DNA of 64,000 bases from positions 9,058,501-9,122,500 of the forward strand of contig NZ_AP023356.1 of the NCBI RefSeq assembly GCF_018324205.1. Reading direction: 5' to 3'. The translations under genes were made by a program, and so were the position numbers. Under the pieces are notes generated by a model. The model saw only the letters and a list, made by a program, of their open reading frames with translations. It had not been told where the DNA came from and did no database searches. The stretch's first letter is position 1; the number at the start of each line of letters is the position of its first letter. This stretch comes from Actinoplanes ianthinogenes. GTDB lineage: Bacteria > Actinomycetota > Actinomycetes > Mycobacteriales > Micromonosporaceae. Below are positions 17,270 to 26,180 of this stretch, piece by piece.

Positions 17270-18195
17270 GCCGGCACCACCAGACGTTCGAGCAGGCCGT
17301 ACCCGGCGCGCAGGGTGGGTGCCGGTGGGCGGGGGGTGAGCGCTTGCAGCACCGTGACGACGTCCTCCGCGCCGCCCTCGGGCACCAGCTCGATCCCGTC
17401 GAGCAGGTGTTCGTCGGCCCAGCGCCGCAGGCGCCCGGCGAGCCCGCCGGCCGCGTCCGCGCGCCGCACGGCGACCCGGCCGAGCAGGGCGATCTCGCCG
17501 CGGTCCCGCCCGGCCAGCCGCAGCGCCTGCGACAGCACCGCGTCGGCGCCGGCCGCCTGTGCCAGGTCGACCACGACGACGTCGGCGAGCGGCGCCACCG
17601 CGCCGGCGTCGAGCAGCCCCAGGTCGGCGACGAGGACCGGCCGGCCCTGCGCCGAGGACGGCCCGTCGAGCGGCCCGGCGACCCGGTAGAAGGCGCCCTC
17701 GTGCCGGATCGGCGTGATGCGGCTGTTGTCGACGACCACTCCGGAGCGCTGGTCACCGATCACCGCGGTGCGCGGGAAGGACTCCCAGAGCCGGGCCAGC
17801 ACCCGGGCGTACTCGGTCCAGCGGCGCACCGGGTCGGTGGCGCCGGGCTCGGGGACCACCTGCTCGCTCACCTCGTCACCGGTGCCCGGGCGCAGCGCCA
17901 CCCCGGACCGGCCCCCGGTGGCCCGGTCCAGTGACAGCACACGGCGGGCCGCGTTGTACGGCGCGTTTCCGGTGGTCGGCAGCTCCGGCACCCAGCCGAC
18001 GCCGCCGTGCCGCCCGGCCAGGTACGACGCGGTCACGGTCGGGTCGAGCGCGACGCCGTGCGGGGAGCGGTCGGCGAGCCGGATCGCGGCGATGCCGGCC
18101 TGCTCGGCGGCGGCCGCGATCGTGCCGGCGTCGGCGAGCGAGAGCAGGCCCGGACCGCCGACGGCGAGGGCGAGCTGAACGGTCGGGCTGGTCAT
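17266..18195 (-). CDS. LLM class flavin-dependent oxidoreductase
   Basis: This 309-residue luciferase-like TIM-barrel protein (SLADAGTIAAAAEQAGIAAIRLADRS near the N-terminus) is one of the smaller and more divergent members in this cluster. It is coupled on both sides: its ATG overlaps the stop of the upstream DszA-like gene by four bases, and its stop overlaps the GTG of the SfnB-like gene by four bases. Such triplets occur in bacterial organosulfur operons, where LLM enzymes use FMNH2 and O2. Whether it is catalytic by itself or pairs with its larger neighbour cannot be told. Confidence 0.8.
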   Translation of the reverse strand: MTSPTVQLALAVGGPGLLSLADAGTIAAAAEQAGIAAIRLADRSPHGVALDPTVTASYLAGRHGGVGWVPELPTTGNAPYNAARRVLSLDRATGGRSGVALRPGTGDEVSEQVVPEPGATDPVRRWTEYARVLARLWESFPRTAVIGDQRSGVVVDNSRITPIRHEGAFYRVAGPLDGPSSAQGRPVLVADLGLLDAGAVAPLADVVVVDLAQAAGADAVLSQALRLAGRDRGEIALLGRVAVRRADAAGGLAGRLRRWADEHLLDGIELVPEGGAEDVVTVLQALTPRPPAPTLRAGYGLLERLVVPA

Positions 18196-19406
18196 CGGGC
18201 CACCTCCGGGGCGGGCAGGGCGGGCAGGCCGAGGCCGAGGTGCCCGCGCAGCGTGGACCCCTCGTACTCGGTGCGGAACAGGCCACGCCGGCGCAGTTCC
18301 GGGACGACGTGGTCGGCGAAGTCGTCGAAGCCGGTCGGCAGCACGTCGGGCATCACGTTGAAGCCGTCCGCGGCGCCGGCCCGGTACCAGGTCTCGATGT
18401 CGTCGGCGATCTGTTTCGGGGTGCCGGTCACGATCCGGTGCCCGCCCCCGCCGGAGAGCCGTTTGAGCAGCTGGCCGAGGGTCGGCCGGTCCCGGTCGAC
18501 GATCTGCTTGACCACCCGGTAGAACGTCTGCGAGCCGCCGGCCGCGTCCGGCTCGACGAGCAGCCCGTCCGGGATCGGCTCGTCGTCGGAGAGCCCGTCC
18601 AGTGAGATGCCGAGCTGACCGGCGAGCCGGCTGCGGGCGTACGCGTCGGGCAGGAGCTCGTCGAGCCGCTCCCGCCGCGCCCTCGCCTCCGCCTCGGTGC
18701 TGCCCACCACGGTCGACAGGCCGGGCAGCACGACGATCTCGCCGGGGGAGCGCCCGAACGCCCGCGCCCCGTCGCGGATCTGCGCGCGGAACGCCCGCGC
18801 GTGCGCGAGGTCCTGGTCGGCCGAGAAGATCACCTCGCCGATCCGCGACGCCAGCCGCCGGCCGTCGGTCGACCCGCCGGCCTGCACGACGACCGGCCGG
18901 CCCTGCGGGGAGGCCAGCTCGGTGCGGGCCGCCCAGGCGGCGACCACCTGCGCGGCGACGTCGGCGGCGCGCCGGTAGCGGCCGGCGTGCCCGGGCTCGG
19001 CGGCCCGGCCGAAGTTGCCGGCGGCCGCCGCGCCGGCCGTGGTGACCACGTTCCAGCCGAACCGGCCGCCGGAGAGATGGTCGAGGTCACCGAGGCGGCG
19101 GGCCAGCTCGACCGGGTCGTTGTAGGACGACGACAGCGTGCCGATCAACCCGATCCGCTCGGTCTGCGCGGCGATCCGGGCCAGCACCGTGGTCGGCTCC
19201 AGGCTGTTGCCGGGCCGGTATCGGATGTTCGGGTCGAGCACCGGCCCGTCGGCCAGGAACACCGCGTCCAGTTTCGCGGCCTCGGCCTTGCGGGCGATGG
19301 TCGTGTAGTGCTCGACGGTGAAGCCGGCGGTGCCGTCGGTGCCCGGGTAACGCCACGAGCCGCCGAAGACGCCCGCGTTCAGGATGTTGACGTTGAGGTG
19401 CAGCAC
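18192..19406 (-). CDS. NtaA/SnaA/DszA-type FMN-dependent monooxygenase
   Basis: This 404-residue LLM enzyme has the family pattern: HLNVNILNAGVFGGSWRYPG at the start, LSGGRFGWNVVTTAGAAAAG near 125, VVVQAGGSTDGRRLASRIGE near 185, and GAADGFNVMPDVLPTGFDDF near 345. Relatives oxidise nitrilotriacetate, pristinamycin or dibenzothiophene sulfone with FMNH2. GTG 19406 is preceded by AAAGGGGA. It is the first gene of the leftward four-gene operon and is divergent from the sulfonate transporter operon. A CTATA/TATAG palindrome lies 29 bases upstream. Confidence 0.9.
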   Translation of the reverse strand: MLHLNVNILNAGVFGGSWRYPGTDGTAGFTVEHYTTIARKAEAAKLDAVFLADGPVLDPNIRYRPGNSLEPTTVLARIAAQTERIGLIGTLSSSYNDPVELARRLGDLDHLSGGRFGWNVVTTAGAAAAGNFGRAAEPGHAGRYRRAADVAAQVVAAWAARTELASPQGRPVVVQAGGSTDGRRLASRIGEVIFSADQDLAHARAFRAQIRDGARAFGRSPGEIVVLPGLSTVVGSTEAEARARRERLDELLPDAYARSRLAGQLGISLDGLSDDEPIPDGLLVEPDAAGGSQTFYRVVKQIVDRDRPTLGQLLKRLSGGGGHRIVTGTPKQIADDIETWYRAGAADGFNVMPDVLPTGFDDFADHVVPELRRRGLFRTEYEGSTLRGHLGLGLPALPAPEVAR

Positions 19407-19434
19407 GCATTCCCCTTTGGACCCGGGCGAATCT

Positions 19435-19449
19435 CTATACCGCCTATAG
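19435..19449. promoter_or_regulatory. CTATA-N5-TATAG palindrome in the divergent sulfur promoter region
   Basis: CTATA at 19435-19439 and TATAG at 19445-19449 flank five bases, inside a wider ATCTC...GGAGAT symmetry. It lies between the leftward LLM operon and the rightward transporter operon. A TTGACA in the leftward direction ends about 20 bases upstream (19470-19475 region). It may be the operator of a sulfur-responsive regulator. Confidence 0.45.
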
Positions 19450-19459
19450 GAGATGTGCG

Positions 19460-19528
19460 ATGGGCGGATTTGTCAAGAGAGCACGTCAACGGCGCGGCGA
19501 TGCTGAAGTTCAGCTACGGGATTCGTGA
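19460..19528 (+). CDS. Possible 22-residue leader peptide upstream of the transporter operon
   Basis: ATG 19460 is preceded by AGGAGA with seven-base spacing and reads 22 codons (MGGFVKRARQRRGDAEVQL...) to TGA 19526-19528. It uses codons rare for this GC content (AGA, CTA, TTT, GCA). A perfect 8-bp hairpin begins two bases after its stop, the arrangement of an attenuator. Actinobacterial sulfur operons are known to carry short Arg-rich leader peptides, but this one does not match their usual RRHVDL motif, so it may be a chance frame. Confidence 0.25.
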   Translation: MGGFVKRARQRRGDAEVQLRDS

Positions 19529-19530
19529 AG

Positions 19531-19553
19531 CGCGGCGGCGTTGTTCCGCCGCG
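19531..19553 (+). promoter_or_regulatory. Perfect 8-bp hairpin in the transporter leader
   Basis: CGCGGCGG at 19531-19538 pairs with CCGCCGCG at 19546-19553 around a seven-base loop. It lies about 108 bases before the substrate-binding gene, immediately after the possible leader peptide. The rest of the 19407-19661 region shows no recognisable SAM or cobalamin riboswitch. Confidence 0.45.
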
Positions 19554-19661
19554 GCCGATCGCCCAAGACTGATCCAAGCCCAGCCGGTGCGGCACCCCGG
19601 CGGCTCGACTTTCCGCGACGGACACCTGAGACGGGCGCGGCCGTGAGAGAGGAAGACCGCC

Positions 19662-20783
19662 ATGAGCGGTAGTACCGAAGTGGGACGAAAACGCCTGGTC
19701 GGCAGGCTGTCGCGGGTGATCGCGGGAGCGGCCGCCGTCGCCGCGGTCACCTCGCTGCTGGCGGGCTGCGGCGGCGACGCGGGCGGCAAGGACTACGTGA
19801 GTTTCCGGTTCGCCAACTCGCCCACCGCGCTGTCGCTGGTCCGGATCGCCGACGAGCTCGGTTACTGGAAGAACGCCGGTGTCCGGCCGGAATACGTCGG
19901 CCCGGCCACCACGGTGCCCGCGACCCAGCTGCTCGACCAGGGCAAGGTGGACATCGCGACCGGCATGCAGAGCGACAACATCACCGCGTACTCGAAGGGT
20001 GTCAAGGGTTTCACGCTGATCGCCTCCAGCATGCTGGACCTGCCGGAGGAGCCGCACATGGCGTACTTCGTGAAGGCGGGCTCGCCGATCACCCTGAAGA
20101 ACCTCAAGGCGCTGGCGGGTCACCGGGTCGGCGTCTCCGGGGTGAACAGCTGCACCGATCTGGTGATCAAGCGGCTGCTGAAGAAGAACGGCGTCGACCT
20201 CAGCAAGATCCAATTCGTCGAGCTGAAGGCCGAGCTGGTGGCCCCGGCGCTGGAGAAGGGCGAGATCGAGCTCGGTGTCTTCCACCCGCCGCTGGTCGGC
20301 GTGCTGCTCAGCCAGAAGGACAAGTTCACCGAGATCGCCACGTCCTTCGACGACTGGGGCGAGCTGGGCGGGCAGGCGCCGTACAAGGCGAGCAACACCT
20401 GGCTCAAGGCGCACCCGGCCGCGGCCCGCGAGTTCGTGGGCATCATCGCCAAGACCGCGAACTGGGCCAACGAGCACCCCAAGGAGTCGGCCGAGATCGC
20501 CGGCAAGACCACCGGGTACCCGATCGAGCAGACCACCAACTGGCACTACGCGCCGAACGCGCTGCTCGACAAGGCCAGCCTGAACCTCTGGTGGGACCTG
20601 GTCGAACAGGTCGGCGAGGTGACCCCGGCCTGGCGCCAGGTCAAGATCGAGGACATGGCGACCAACGCCTACAACCCGTACGCGAAATCCGCCGATCTGC
20701 TGGAGTCCCAGACCGAGAACAAGTCGATCATCCAGACCGAGCAGAACAGCGGGGTGCTGGACAGCCCGCTGGTGCGGAGGTAG
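19662..20783 (+). CDS. Sulfonate/taurine-type ABC transporter substrate-binding lipoprotein
   Basis: This 373-residue SsuA/TauA/NrtA-type binding protein has a lipobox, LLAGC, with the lipidated Cys at residue 36. The mature domain reads FANSPTALSLVRIADELGYW, then LLDQGKVDIATGMQ, then GHRVGVSGVNSCTD, the usual two-lobed pattern for aliphatic sulfonates, taurine or nitrate. ATG 19662 is preceded by GAGAGGAAG. It heads a transporter operon (binding protein, ATPase, permease) with six- and negative-base spacings. The flanking flavin monooxygenases make an organosulfur substrate more likely than nitrate. It would deliver substrate at the outer face of the membrane. Confidence 0.88.
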   Translation: MSGSTEVGRKRLVGRLSRVIAGAAAVAAVTSLLAGCGGDAGGKDYVSFRFANSPTALSLVRIADELGYWKNAGVRPEYVGPATTVPATQLLDQGKVDIATGMQSDNITAYSKGVKGFTLIASSMLDLPEEPHMAYFVKAGSPITLKNLKALAGHRVGVSGVNSCTDLVIKRLLKKNGVDLSKIQFVELKAELVAPALEKGEIELGVFHPPLVGVLLSQKDKFTEIATSFDDWGELGGQAPYKASNTWLKAHPAAAREFVGIIAKTANWANEHPKESAEIAGKTTGYPIEQTTNWHYAPNALLDKASLNLWWDLVEQVGEVTPAWRQVKIEDMATNAYNPYAKSADLLESQTENKSIIQTEQNSGVLDSPLVRR

Positions 20784-20789
20784 GCCGCG

Positions 20790-21567
<778 letters not shown>

Positions 21568-21587
<20 letters not shown>

Positions 21588-22407
21588 GGCGGTCCCGGCG
21601 GAGGTCGCGATCCGGCGCCCCAAGCGCCCCCGCGCATTCCTGGTCAAATACGACCGCTACCTGTACGGGACGGCCGGCCTGCTCGGCTTCCTGGTGCTCT
21701 GGTGGCTGGTGATCGACCGCGGCCTGATCGACTCGCTGTACCTGGCCACCCCGCAGGACACCGTCAAGGCGTTCGTCGGTGGCCTGGCCGACGGCACCAT
21801 CGTGACCGACGCCTGGCCCAGCATCCAGCGGGCGGTGATCGGCTTCTCGATCGCCCTGGTGATCGGGATCGTGCTCGGCATCCTGGTCGGGTCGATCCCG
21901 GCGTTCGGCAAGTTCGCCGAGCCGGTCCTGCTGTTCTTCCGCAACCTGTCGCTGCTCGCGCTGCTGCCGGTGTTCGTGGCGTTCCTCGGCATCGACGAGG
22001 AGTCGAAGATCGCCATCGTGGTCTGGGCCTGCTTCTGGCCGATCTTCATCAACGCGGTGGGCGCGGTCGGCGGAGTGGAACGCATCTTGATCAACTCGGC
22101 CCGGACCCTGGGCGCCGGCCGGTTCTACATCTTCACCCAGGTGGTGCTGCCCGCGGCGCTGCCGTCGTTCTTCCCGGGCATCCGGCTGGCGGCCGCCAAC
22201 GCCTTCACCGCCCTGGTCGCGGCCGAGCTCGTCGGCGGCGCGCAGGGCCTGGGGATCTACATCAACAACGCCAGTTACCGGATGCAGACCCCGCAGATCT
22301 ACGCCGGCATCCTCACCCTGGGCCTGCTCGGTGTGCTGGTCAACGCGGTGATGGCCGGCGCCGAACGCTACCTCACCCGGTGGCAGCGAGGGCTGACCAC
22401 CCGATGA
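21568..22407 (+). CDS. Sulfonate-type ABC transporter permease
   Basis: This 279-residue BPD-type permease has about six membrane helices and an EAA loop (RTLGAGRFYIFTQVVLPAAL) near 180, as in SsuC/TauC. The TTG start at 21568 is preceded by GAGGAGGTG, a near-perfect ribosome site inside the end of the ATPase gene. Its stop overlaps the ATG of the next gene, a copper-protein homologue, by four bases. That coupling to a copper gene is unusual for this transporter type. Confidence 0.9.
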
Positions 22408-23027
22408 GCAGGCTGCTGGCGGCCGCCGCCGTGATCGCCGCGACCCTGCTGGTCGCGGCCCCGGCCCAGGCGCACGTGCGGGTCGACGGCGGGGACGCGC
22501 CCGGCAAGGGCGGTTACGGCGCGGTCCGGCTGAGCGTGCCGACCGAGAACGAGACGGCCTCGACGGTCGGGCTGACCGTGACCATCCCCGACGACGTGAC
22601 GCTGACCTCGGTGAAGGTGCTGCCACTGACCGGCTGGACGGCGAAGGTGGAGACCGCGGGGGAGCGGGTCACCCGCATCGTCTGGCACGCCGCCGGCGCC
22701 GGTCTCGGGCCGGCCGAGTTCGGGATCTTCACGTTCTCCGGCGGCCCGTGGCCCGAGGACCGGAGCGCGGTGCCGCTGCCGACGATCCAGCAGTACAGCG
22801 ACGGATCGTCGGTGAAGTGGGACGAGGTGGCCCTGGACGCCTCCGAGCCGGACCACCCGGCGCCGATCGTGGTCCTCGACGAAGCGTCCGCAGGCCACCA
22901 CGGCGGCGCCGCGGCCACGGTGATCACGCCCCGGGCCGAGACGAACGGCGCCCAGGTCACCCAGTGGGTCCTGATCGGCCTGGCGCTGGTGCTCTCGCTC
23001 TCGGCAGCCGTGCGGCGAACGAGGTAA
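22404..23027 (+). CDS. YcnI-like copper-binding membrane protein (DUF1775)
   Basis: This 207-residue protein has a signal peptide ending AAPAQA, so the mature chain would start with His (HVRVDGGDAPGKGGYGAVRL), the copper-ligating N-terminus of YcnI. The domain continues with VPTENETA and GPAEFGIFTF, and a C-terminal helix (VLIGLALVLSLSAAV) anchors it. YcnI proteins bind Cu(II) at the cell surface and are normally paired with a CopC-CopD protein, as here. Its ATG overlaps the sulfonate permease stop by four bases, and the next gene starts four bases after its own stop. Confidence 0.87.
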   Translation: MSRLLAAAAVIAATLLVAAPAQAHVRVDGGDAPGKGGYGAVRLSVPTENETASTVGLTVTIPDDVTLTSVKVLPLTGWTAKVETAGERVTRIVWHAAGAGLGPAEFGIFTFSGGPWPEDRSAVPLPTIQQYSDGSSVKWDEVALDASEPDHPAPIVVLDEASAGHHGGAAATVITPRAETNGAQVTQWVLIGLALVLSLSAAVRRTR

Positions 23028-23031
23028 CCGG

Positions 23032-25314
23032 ATGTGGCGACGGCTCGGCGCGGTGGTCGCGTCAACGATCCTGGCAACGCTGGCGTTCCCGGCGCCCGCG
23101 TCGGCCCACGCCACCCTGATCAGCACCGCCCCCGCCGACGGCAGCCACCTGGACCGGGGAACCGCGCAGATCGTGTTCACCCTCGACGAGCCCGTCTCGG
23201 TGGTGCGGGACTCGCCCCAGGTGATCGACCGGGACGGCACTCGCCATCCGGTGGCCGGCACCTACCTGAACGCCGGCCGCACCGTCGTCACGGTGCGCCT
23301 GGTCACCGCCCTGCCGGACGGCTCGTTCCTGGCCACCGCCCGGCTGCTCTCGCCCGACACGCACGTGGTGTCGGTATCCGCGGCGTTCACCGTGGGCACG
23401 GCCGCCGGCCTGCTCACGGCCCCCGCCGACAGAGAGCAAAACCCTTTCCTGTACGCCCTCAAACTCCTCGTTTACACCGGCGCGGTCCTGTCCGCCGGGG
23501 TCCGGTGGACCACCACCCGCCTCTGGCCGCACCTGCGCCGGCACCGCCGCTGGCAGCTGACCGTCCGTTGGGGCGGCGCCCTGCTCGCCGTGGGCCTCAC
23601 CGGCCGCCTGGCCGTCGAAGCGTCCCAACGCTCCGGCGGCGTCACCCACCTCTCCGCCGCCGCAGTGCGCGAACTCGTGAGCAGCGGATTCGGCCTCGCC
23701 GCGCTCGCTACCCTGATCGGACTGGTCGCGCTCGCCGCACCACCAGAGCGTCCATGGCGCCTCGGCCGGCTGTCGTCATCGGCGGCAGTGCGTCCGTGGC
23801 GCCTGGCGCGGCTGCCGTTGTTGGCGGCAGTGCGTCCGTGGCGCCTCGGCCGGCGGTCGTCATTGGCGGCAGTGCGTCGGGGGAGCCTGGCCCGGTTGCC
23901 GTTGTTGGCGGCAGTGCGTCGGCGACGCCTCGGCTGGCTGTCGTCATTGGCGGCAGTGCGTCCGTGGAGCCCCCATCGGCCGCCCTCATCACCGGCACTG
24001 CGTCCGCGGGACCCCGGTCGAAGGCCGGCCGCGGTGGCAGAGCGACCGGCCTCCGCTGCACAGCTGCCTGCCGTGGTGGCGGAGCGGTCGGCTGCCGTTG
24101 CTGAGCCGCGTGCCGTGGTGGCGGAGCGGTCGGCTGCCGTTGCTGAGCCGCGTGCCGTGGTGGCGGAGCGGTCGGCTGCCGTTGCTGAGCCGCGTGCCGT
24201 GGTGGCGGAGCGGTCGGCTGCCGTTGCTGAGCCGCGTGCCGTGGTGGCGGAGCGGTCGGCTGCCGTTGCGGAGCCGCGTGCCGTGGTGGCGGAGCGGTCG
24301 GCTGCCGTTGCTGAGCCGCGTGCCGTGGTGGCGGAGCGGTCGGCTGCCGTTGCTGAGCCGCGTGCCGTGGTGGCGGAGCGGTCGGCTGCCGTTGCGGAGC
24401 CGCGTGCCGTGGTGGCGGAGCGGTCGGCTGCCGTTGCGGAGCCGCGTGCCGTGGTGGCAGAGCGGTCGGCCGCCGTTGCAGAGCCGCCTGTCGTGGTGGC
24501 GGGGCGGCCGGCCACGGTGGCTGGGCGGCTGAGGTGGCTCGGCGGGTGGCTCGCGTCGGCGGCGACGGTGGCCGCCGTCGCCTACGGCGGGCACGGCGCG
24601 GACCGCGCCCTGTTCCCGCTGCCGCTGGTGGTGACCCTGCTGCACGTGTACGCGGTGCTGGCCTGGCTCGGCGGGGTCGTGGTGATCGTGGTCGATCGCC
24701 GCCGCGACGTCCCGCTCGCTGCCTGGCACCGATACGCACTGGTCCACGCAGGCCTCGCGGTGGCCACCGGAGCCGGCCTGGCGGTGCTGCGGGTGCCGGC
24801 GGTCGACGCGGTGCTCACCACCTCCTACGGAAAGATCCTGCTGGTCAAGGTCGGGCTGGTGGCCCTGGTGCTGGCCGCGGCCGCCGTCGCTTACCGCCGG
24901 CTCGGCCGGTTCGTCACCGCTGAGGTGCTGCTGGCCACGGTGGTCCTCGGGGCGACCGGGGTGCTCTCCTCGGTGGCCCCGGCGACCGCCAGTTACGACC
25001 CGCCGGTGCACACGACTGTCGATTTCGGTGCCGGCGCTGTCCTGGACGTCAGCATCCCGTCCACCCGGCGCGGGCCGCAGCAACTGATCGTCGAAGCGCC
25101 GCAGAACTCGCCGCTCACGGTGGACCTGTCCTCCCGCGACGCCAACGTGGCCCGGCTGCCGGTCCGCTTCGGCGCCCCCGAGGACACCGGCGACGGCACC
25201 CGATGGACCAGCCGCGACCTGGTCGTGCCGGTCACCGGCACCTGGCAGGTGACAGTCACATTCGGCACTCGGGCGGGACCCCGGGTCGCCTCGTTCCGAT
25301 ACGACGTCCGTTAG
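23032..25314 (+). CDS. CopC-CopD fusion copper transport protein with internal repeat insertion
   Basis: This 760-residue protein has a signal peptide (ending PASA) and an N-terminal CopC domain whose mature first residue is His (HATLISTAPADGS). A second copper-site His lies in SPDTHVVSV. A CopD membrane domain follows, as in YcnJ. Between two CopD helices (GFGLAALATLIGLVALAAP and LASAATVAAVAYGG) sit about 260 residues (about 240-501) of low-complexity repeat of 14-residue units. Without them the protein would be about 500 residues, a normal YcnJ length. The protein would bind copper outside and move it inward. The insertion is in frame and the gene is otherwise intact. Confidence 0.85.
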   Translation: MWRRLGAVVASTILATLAFPAPASAHATLISTAPADGSHLDRGTAQIVFTLDEPVSVVRDSPQVIDRDGTRHPVAGTYLNAGRTVVTVRLVTALPDGSFLATARLLSPDTHVVSVSAAFTVGTAAGLLTAPADREQNPFLYALKLLVYTGAVLSAGVRWTTTRLWPHLRRHRRWQLTVRWGGALLAVGLTGRLAVEASQRSGGVTHLSAAAVRELVSSGFGLAALATLIGLVALAAPPERPWRLGRLSSSAAVRPWRLARLPLLAAVRPWRLGRRSSLAAVRRGSLARLPLLAAVRRRRLGWLSSLAAVRPWSPHRPPSSPALRPRDPGRRPAAVAERPASAAQLPAVVAERSAAVAEPRAVVAERSAAVAEPRAVVAERSAAVAEPRAVVAERSAAVAEPRAVVAERSAAVAEPRAVVAERSAAVAEPRAVVAERSAAVAEPRAVVAERSAAVAEPRAVVAERSAAVAEPRAVVAERSAAVAEPPVVVAGRPATVAGRLRWLGGWLASAATVAAVAYGGHGADRALFPLPLVVTLLHVYAVLAWLGGVVVIVVDRRRDVPLAAWHRYALVHAGLAVATGAGLAVLRVPAVDAVLTTSYGKILLVKVGLVALVLAAAAVAYRRLGRFVTAEVLLATVVLGATGVLSSVAPATASYDPPVHTTVDFGAGAVLDVSIPSTRRGPQQLIVEAPQNSPLTVDLSSRDANVARLPVRFGAPEDTGDGTRWTSRDLVVPVTGTWQVTVTFGTRAGPRVASFRYDVR
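23749..24000 (+). repeat. 42-bp direct repeats, set A (about six units)
   Basis: Units start at 23749, 23791, 23833, 23875, 23917 and 23959, exactly 42 bases apart, and encode RPWRLGRLSSLAAV-like 14-mers. Two subtypes alternate (GRLSSLAAV and ARLPLLAAV), so the array probably grew by duplication of an 84-bp dimer. The last unit is degenerate. Confidence 0.85.
24031..24534 (+). repeat. 42-bp minisatellite, set B (twelve units, ten near-identical)
   Basis: Ten nearly identical 42-base units run from 24073 to 24492 in strict register (24073, 24115, 24157 and so on), encoding VVAERSAAVAEPRA. A degenerate unit precedes (24031) and another follows (24493). Units differ mainly at GCT/GCG before GAG, and the order of variants suggests recent slippage or unequal exchange. 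There are no spacers. Confidence 0.93.
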
Positions 25315-25322
25315 GAACCGCG

Positions 25323-26150
25323 ATGAAACGCACACTCATCGGCCTGCTCGCTCTCGTCCTGGCGGGCTGCGGGTCGCACCCCGCCGTCACCTATCAGACG
25401 GGCGCGGGCACGCTGTCGGTTTACACCGGACCCGGCGAATATCGCGAGATCCTCCAGTACGCGATCGACCACCTGCTCGCCCCCACCACCACGGTCCAGC
25501 TGGTCGACCGGCCCGACCACGCCGACCTCGCGTTCTACCAGGAGGCGCCGGCCGTCGGCGACCCGGCGAGCATCGTGGCCCGGGTCGACGTCATCCCGTT
25601 CGGCCTCTACTCGTCGCGGTGGACCGACCTGAAGGAGACGACCTCCTGGGTCGGGGCGGGCATCGTCGAGGACGAGATCCGCGGCAGGAGCCTGCCGCAC
25701 GGCGCGAAGATCGTGCTGCCCGGCGACGACGAGGGCTTCGCCCGCGGCCTCTACCTGTTGCAGCGCGCCAAGCTGGTGAAACTCGACCGCGCGTTCGGTG
25801 GCACCGGCCCGGCCGACCTCGCGGTCAGCCAGGCCAACGTGACCGACTCGCTGCGCCACCTGCGGCTGCTCAGCCAGTACTCCGATGTGCACCTGCGCGA
25901 GGTCTACCAGCAGTACGACGCGATCGTGCTCACCCCGGCGCAGGCCACGACGCTCGGGCTGAACCCGGCCACCGACCCGCTCGCCGTCGAGCAGGGCCCG
26001 GACAACCCGTGGGCACGGGTGCTGACCGCGCCGGCCCGGCTCGCCGGCGACCCGCGGGTGCTCGACCTGACGCACGCCCTGGAGAGCCCTGAACTGGCCG
26101 CGTACCTGAAGGCCCGCTATCCCGGCGCGAACCTGCCGGCCACGGCATGA
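25323..26150 (+). CDS. NlpA/MetQ-like substrate-binding lipoprotein
   Basis: This 275-residue protein has a short signal peptide and a lipobox (LALVLAGC, Cys 16). The mature chain begins SVYTGPGEYREILQYAIDHL and contains ADLAFYQEAPAV, LPHGAKIVLPGDDEGFARGLYLL and ESPELAAYLKARYPGANLP, matching the NlpA fold of D-methionine binding proteins. No separate MetNI genes are present, so it may feed the upstream sulfonate permease or be an orphan. It starts eight bases after the copC-copD gene and sits 30 bases before the first monooxygenase-type gene, consistent with one transcript. Confidence 0.8.
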   Translation: MKRTLIGLLALVLAGCGSHPAVTYQTGAGTLSVYTGPGEYREILQYAIDHLLAPTTTVQLVDRPDHADLAFYQEAPAVGDPASIVARVDVIPFGLYSSRWTDLKETTSWVGAGIVEDEIRGRSLPHGAKIVLPGDDEGFARGLYLLQRAKLVKLDRAFGGTGPADLAVSQANVTDSLRHLRLLSQYSDVHLREVYQQYDAIVLTPAQATTLGLNPATDPLAVEQGPDNPWARVLTAPARLAGDPRVLDLTHALESPELAAYLKARYPGANLPATA

Positions 26151-26180
26151 CGACCGGCTGTCTGTGAAGGAGGTTGACCG

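Noticed and set aside
19407..19661. SAM or cobalamin riboswitch before the transporter operon.
   Set aside because: No conserved core of the known classes could be found by eye; only a simple hairpin and a short frame are visible.
24031..24534. CRISPR array.
   Set aside because: The units abut directly, have no spacers and encode protein in frame.
23472..25335. Several long frames on both strands across the copC-copD repeat arrays.
   Set aside because: A 42-bp period without stops leaves all frames open; only the plus-strand frame joins the conserved CopC and CopD parts.
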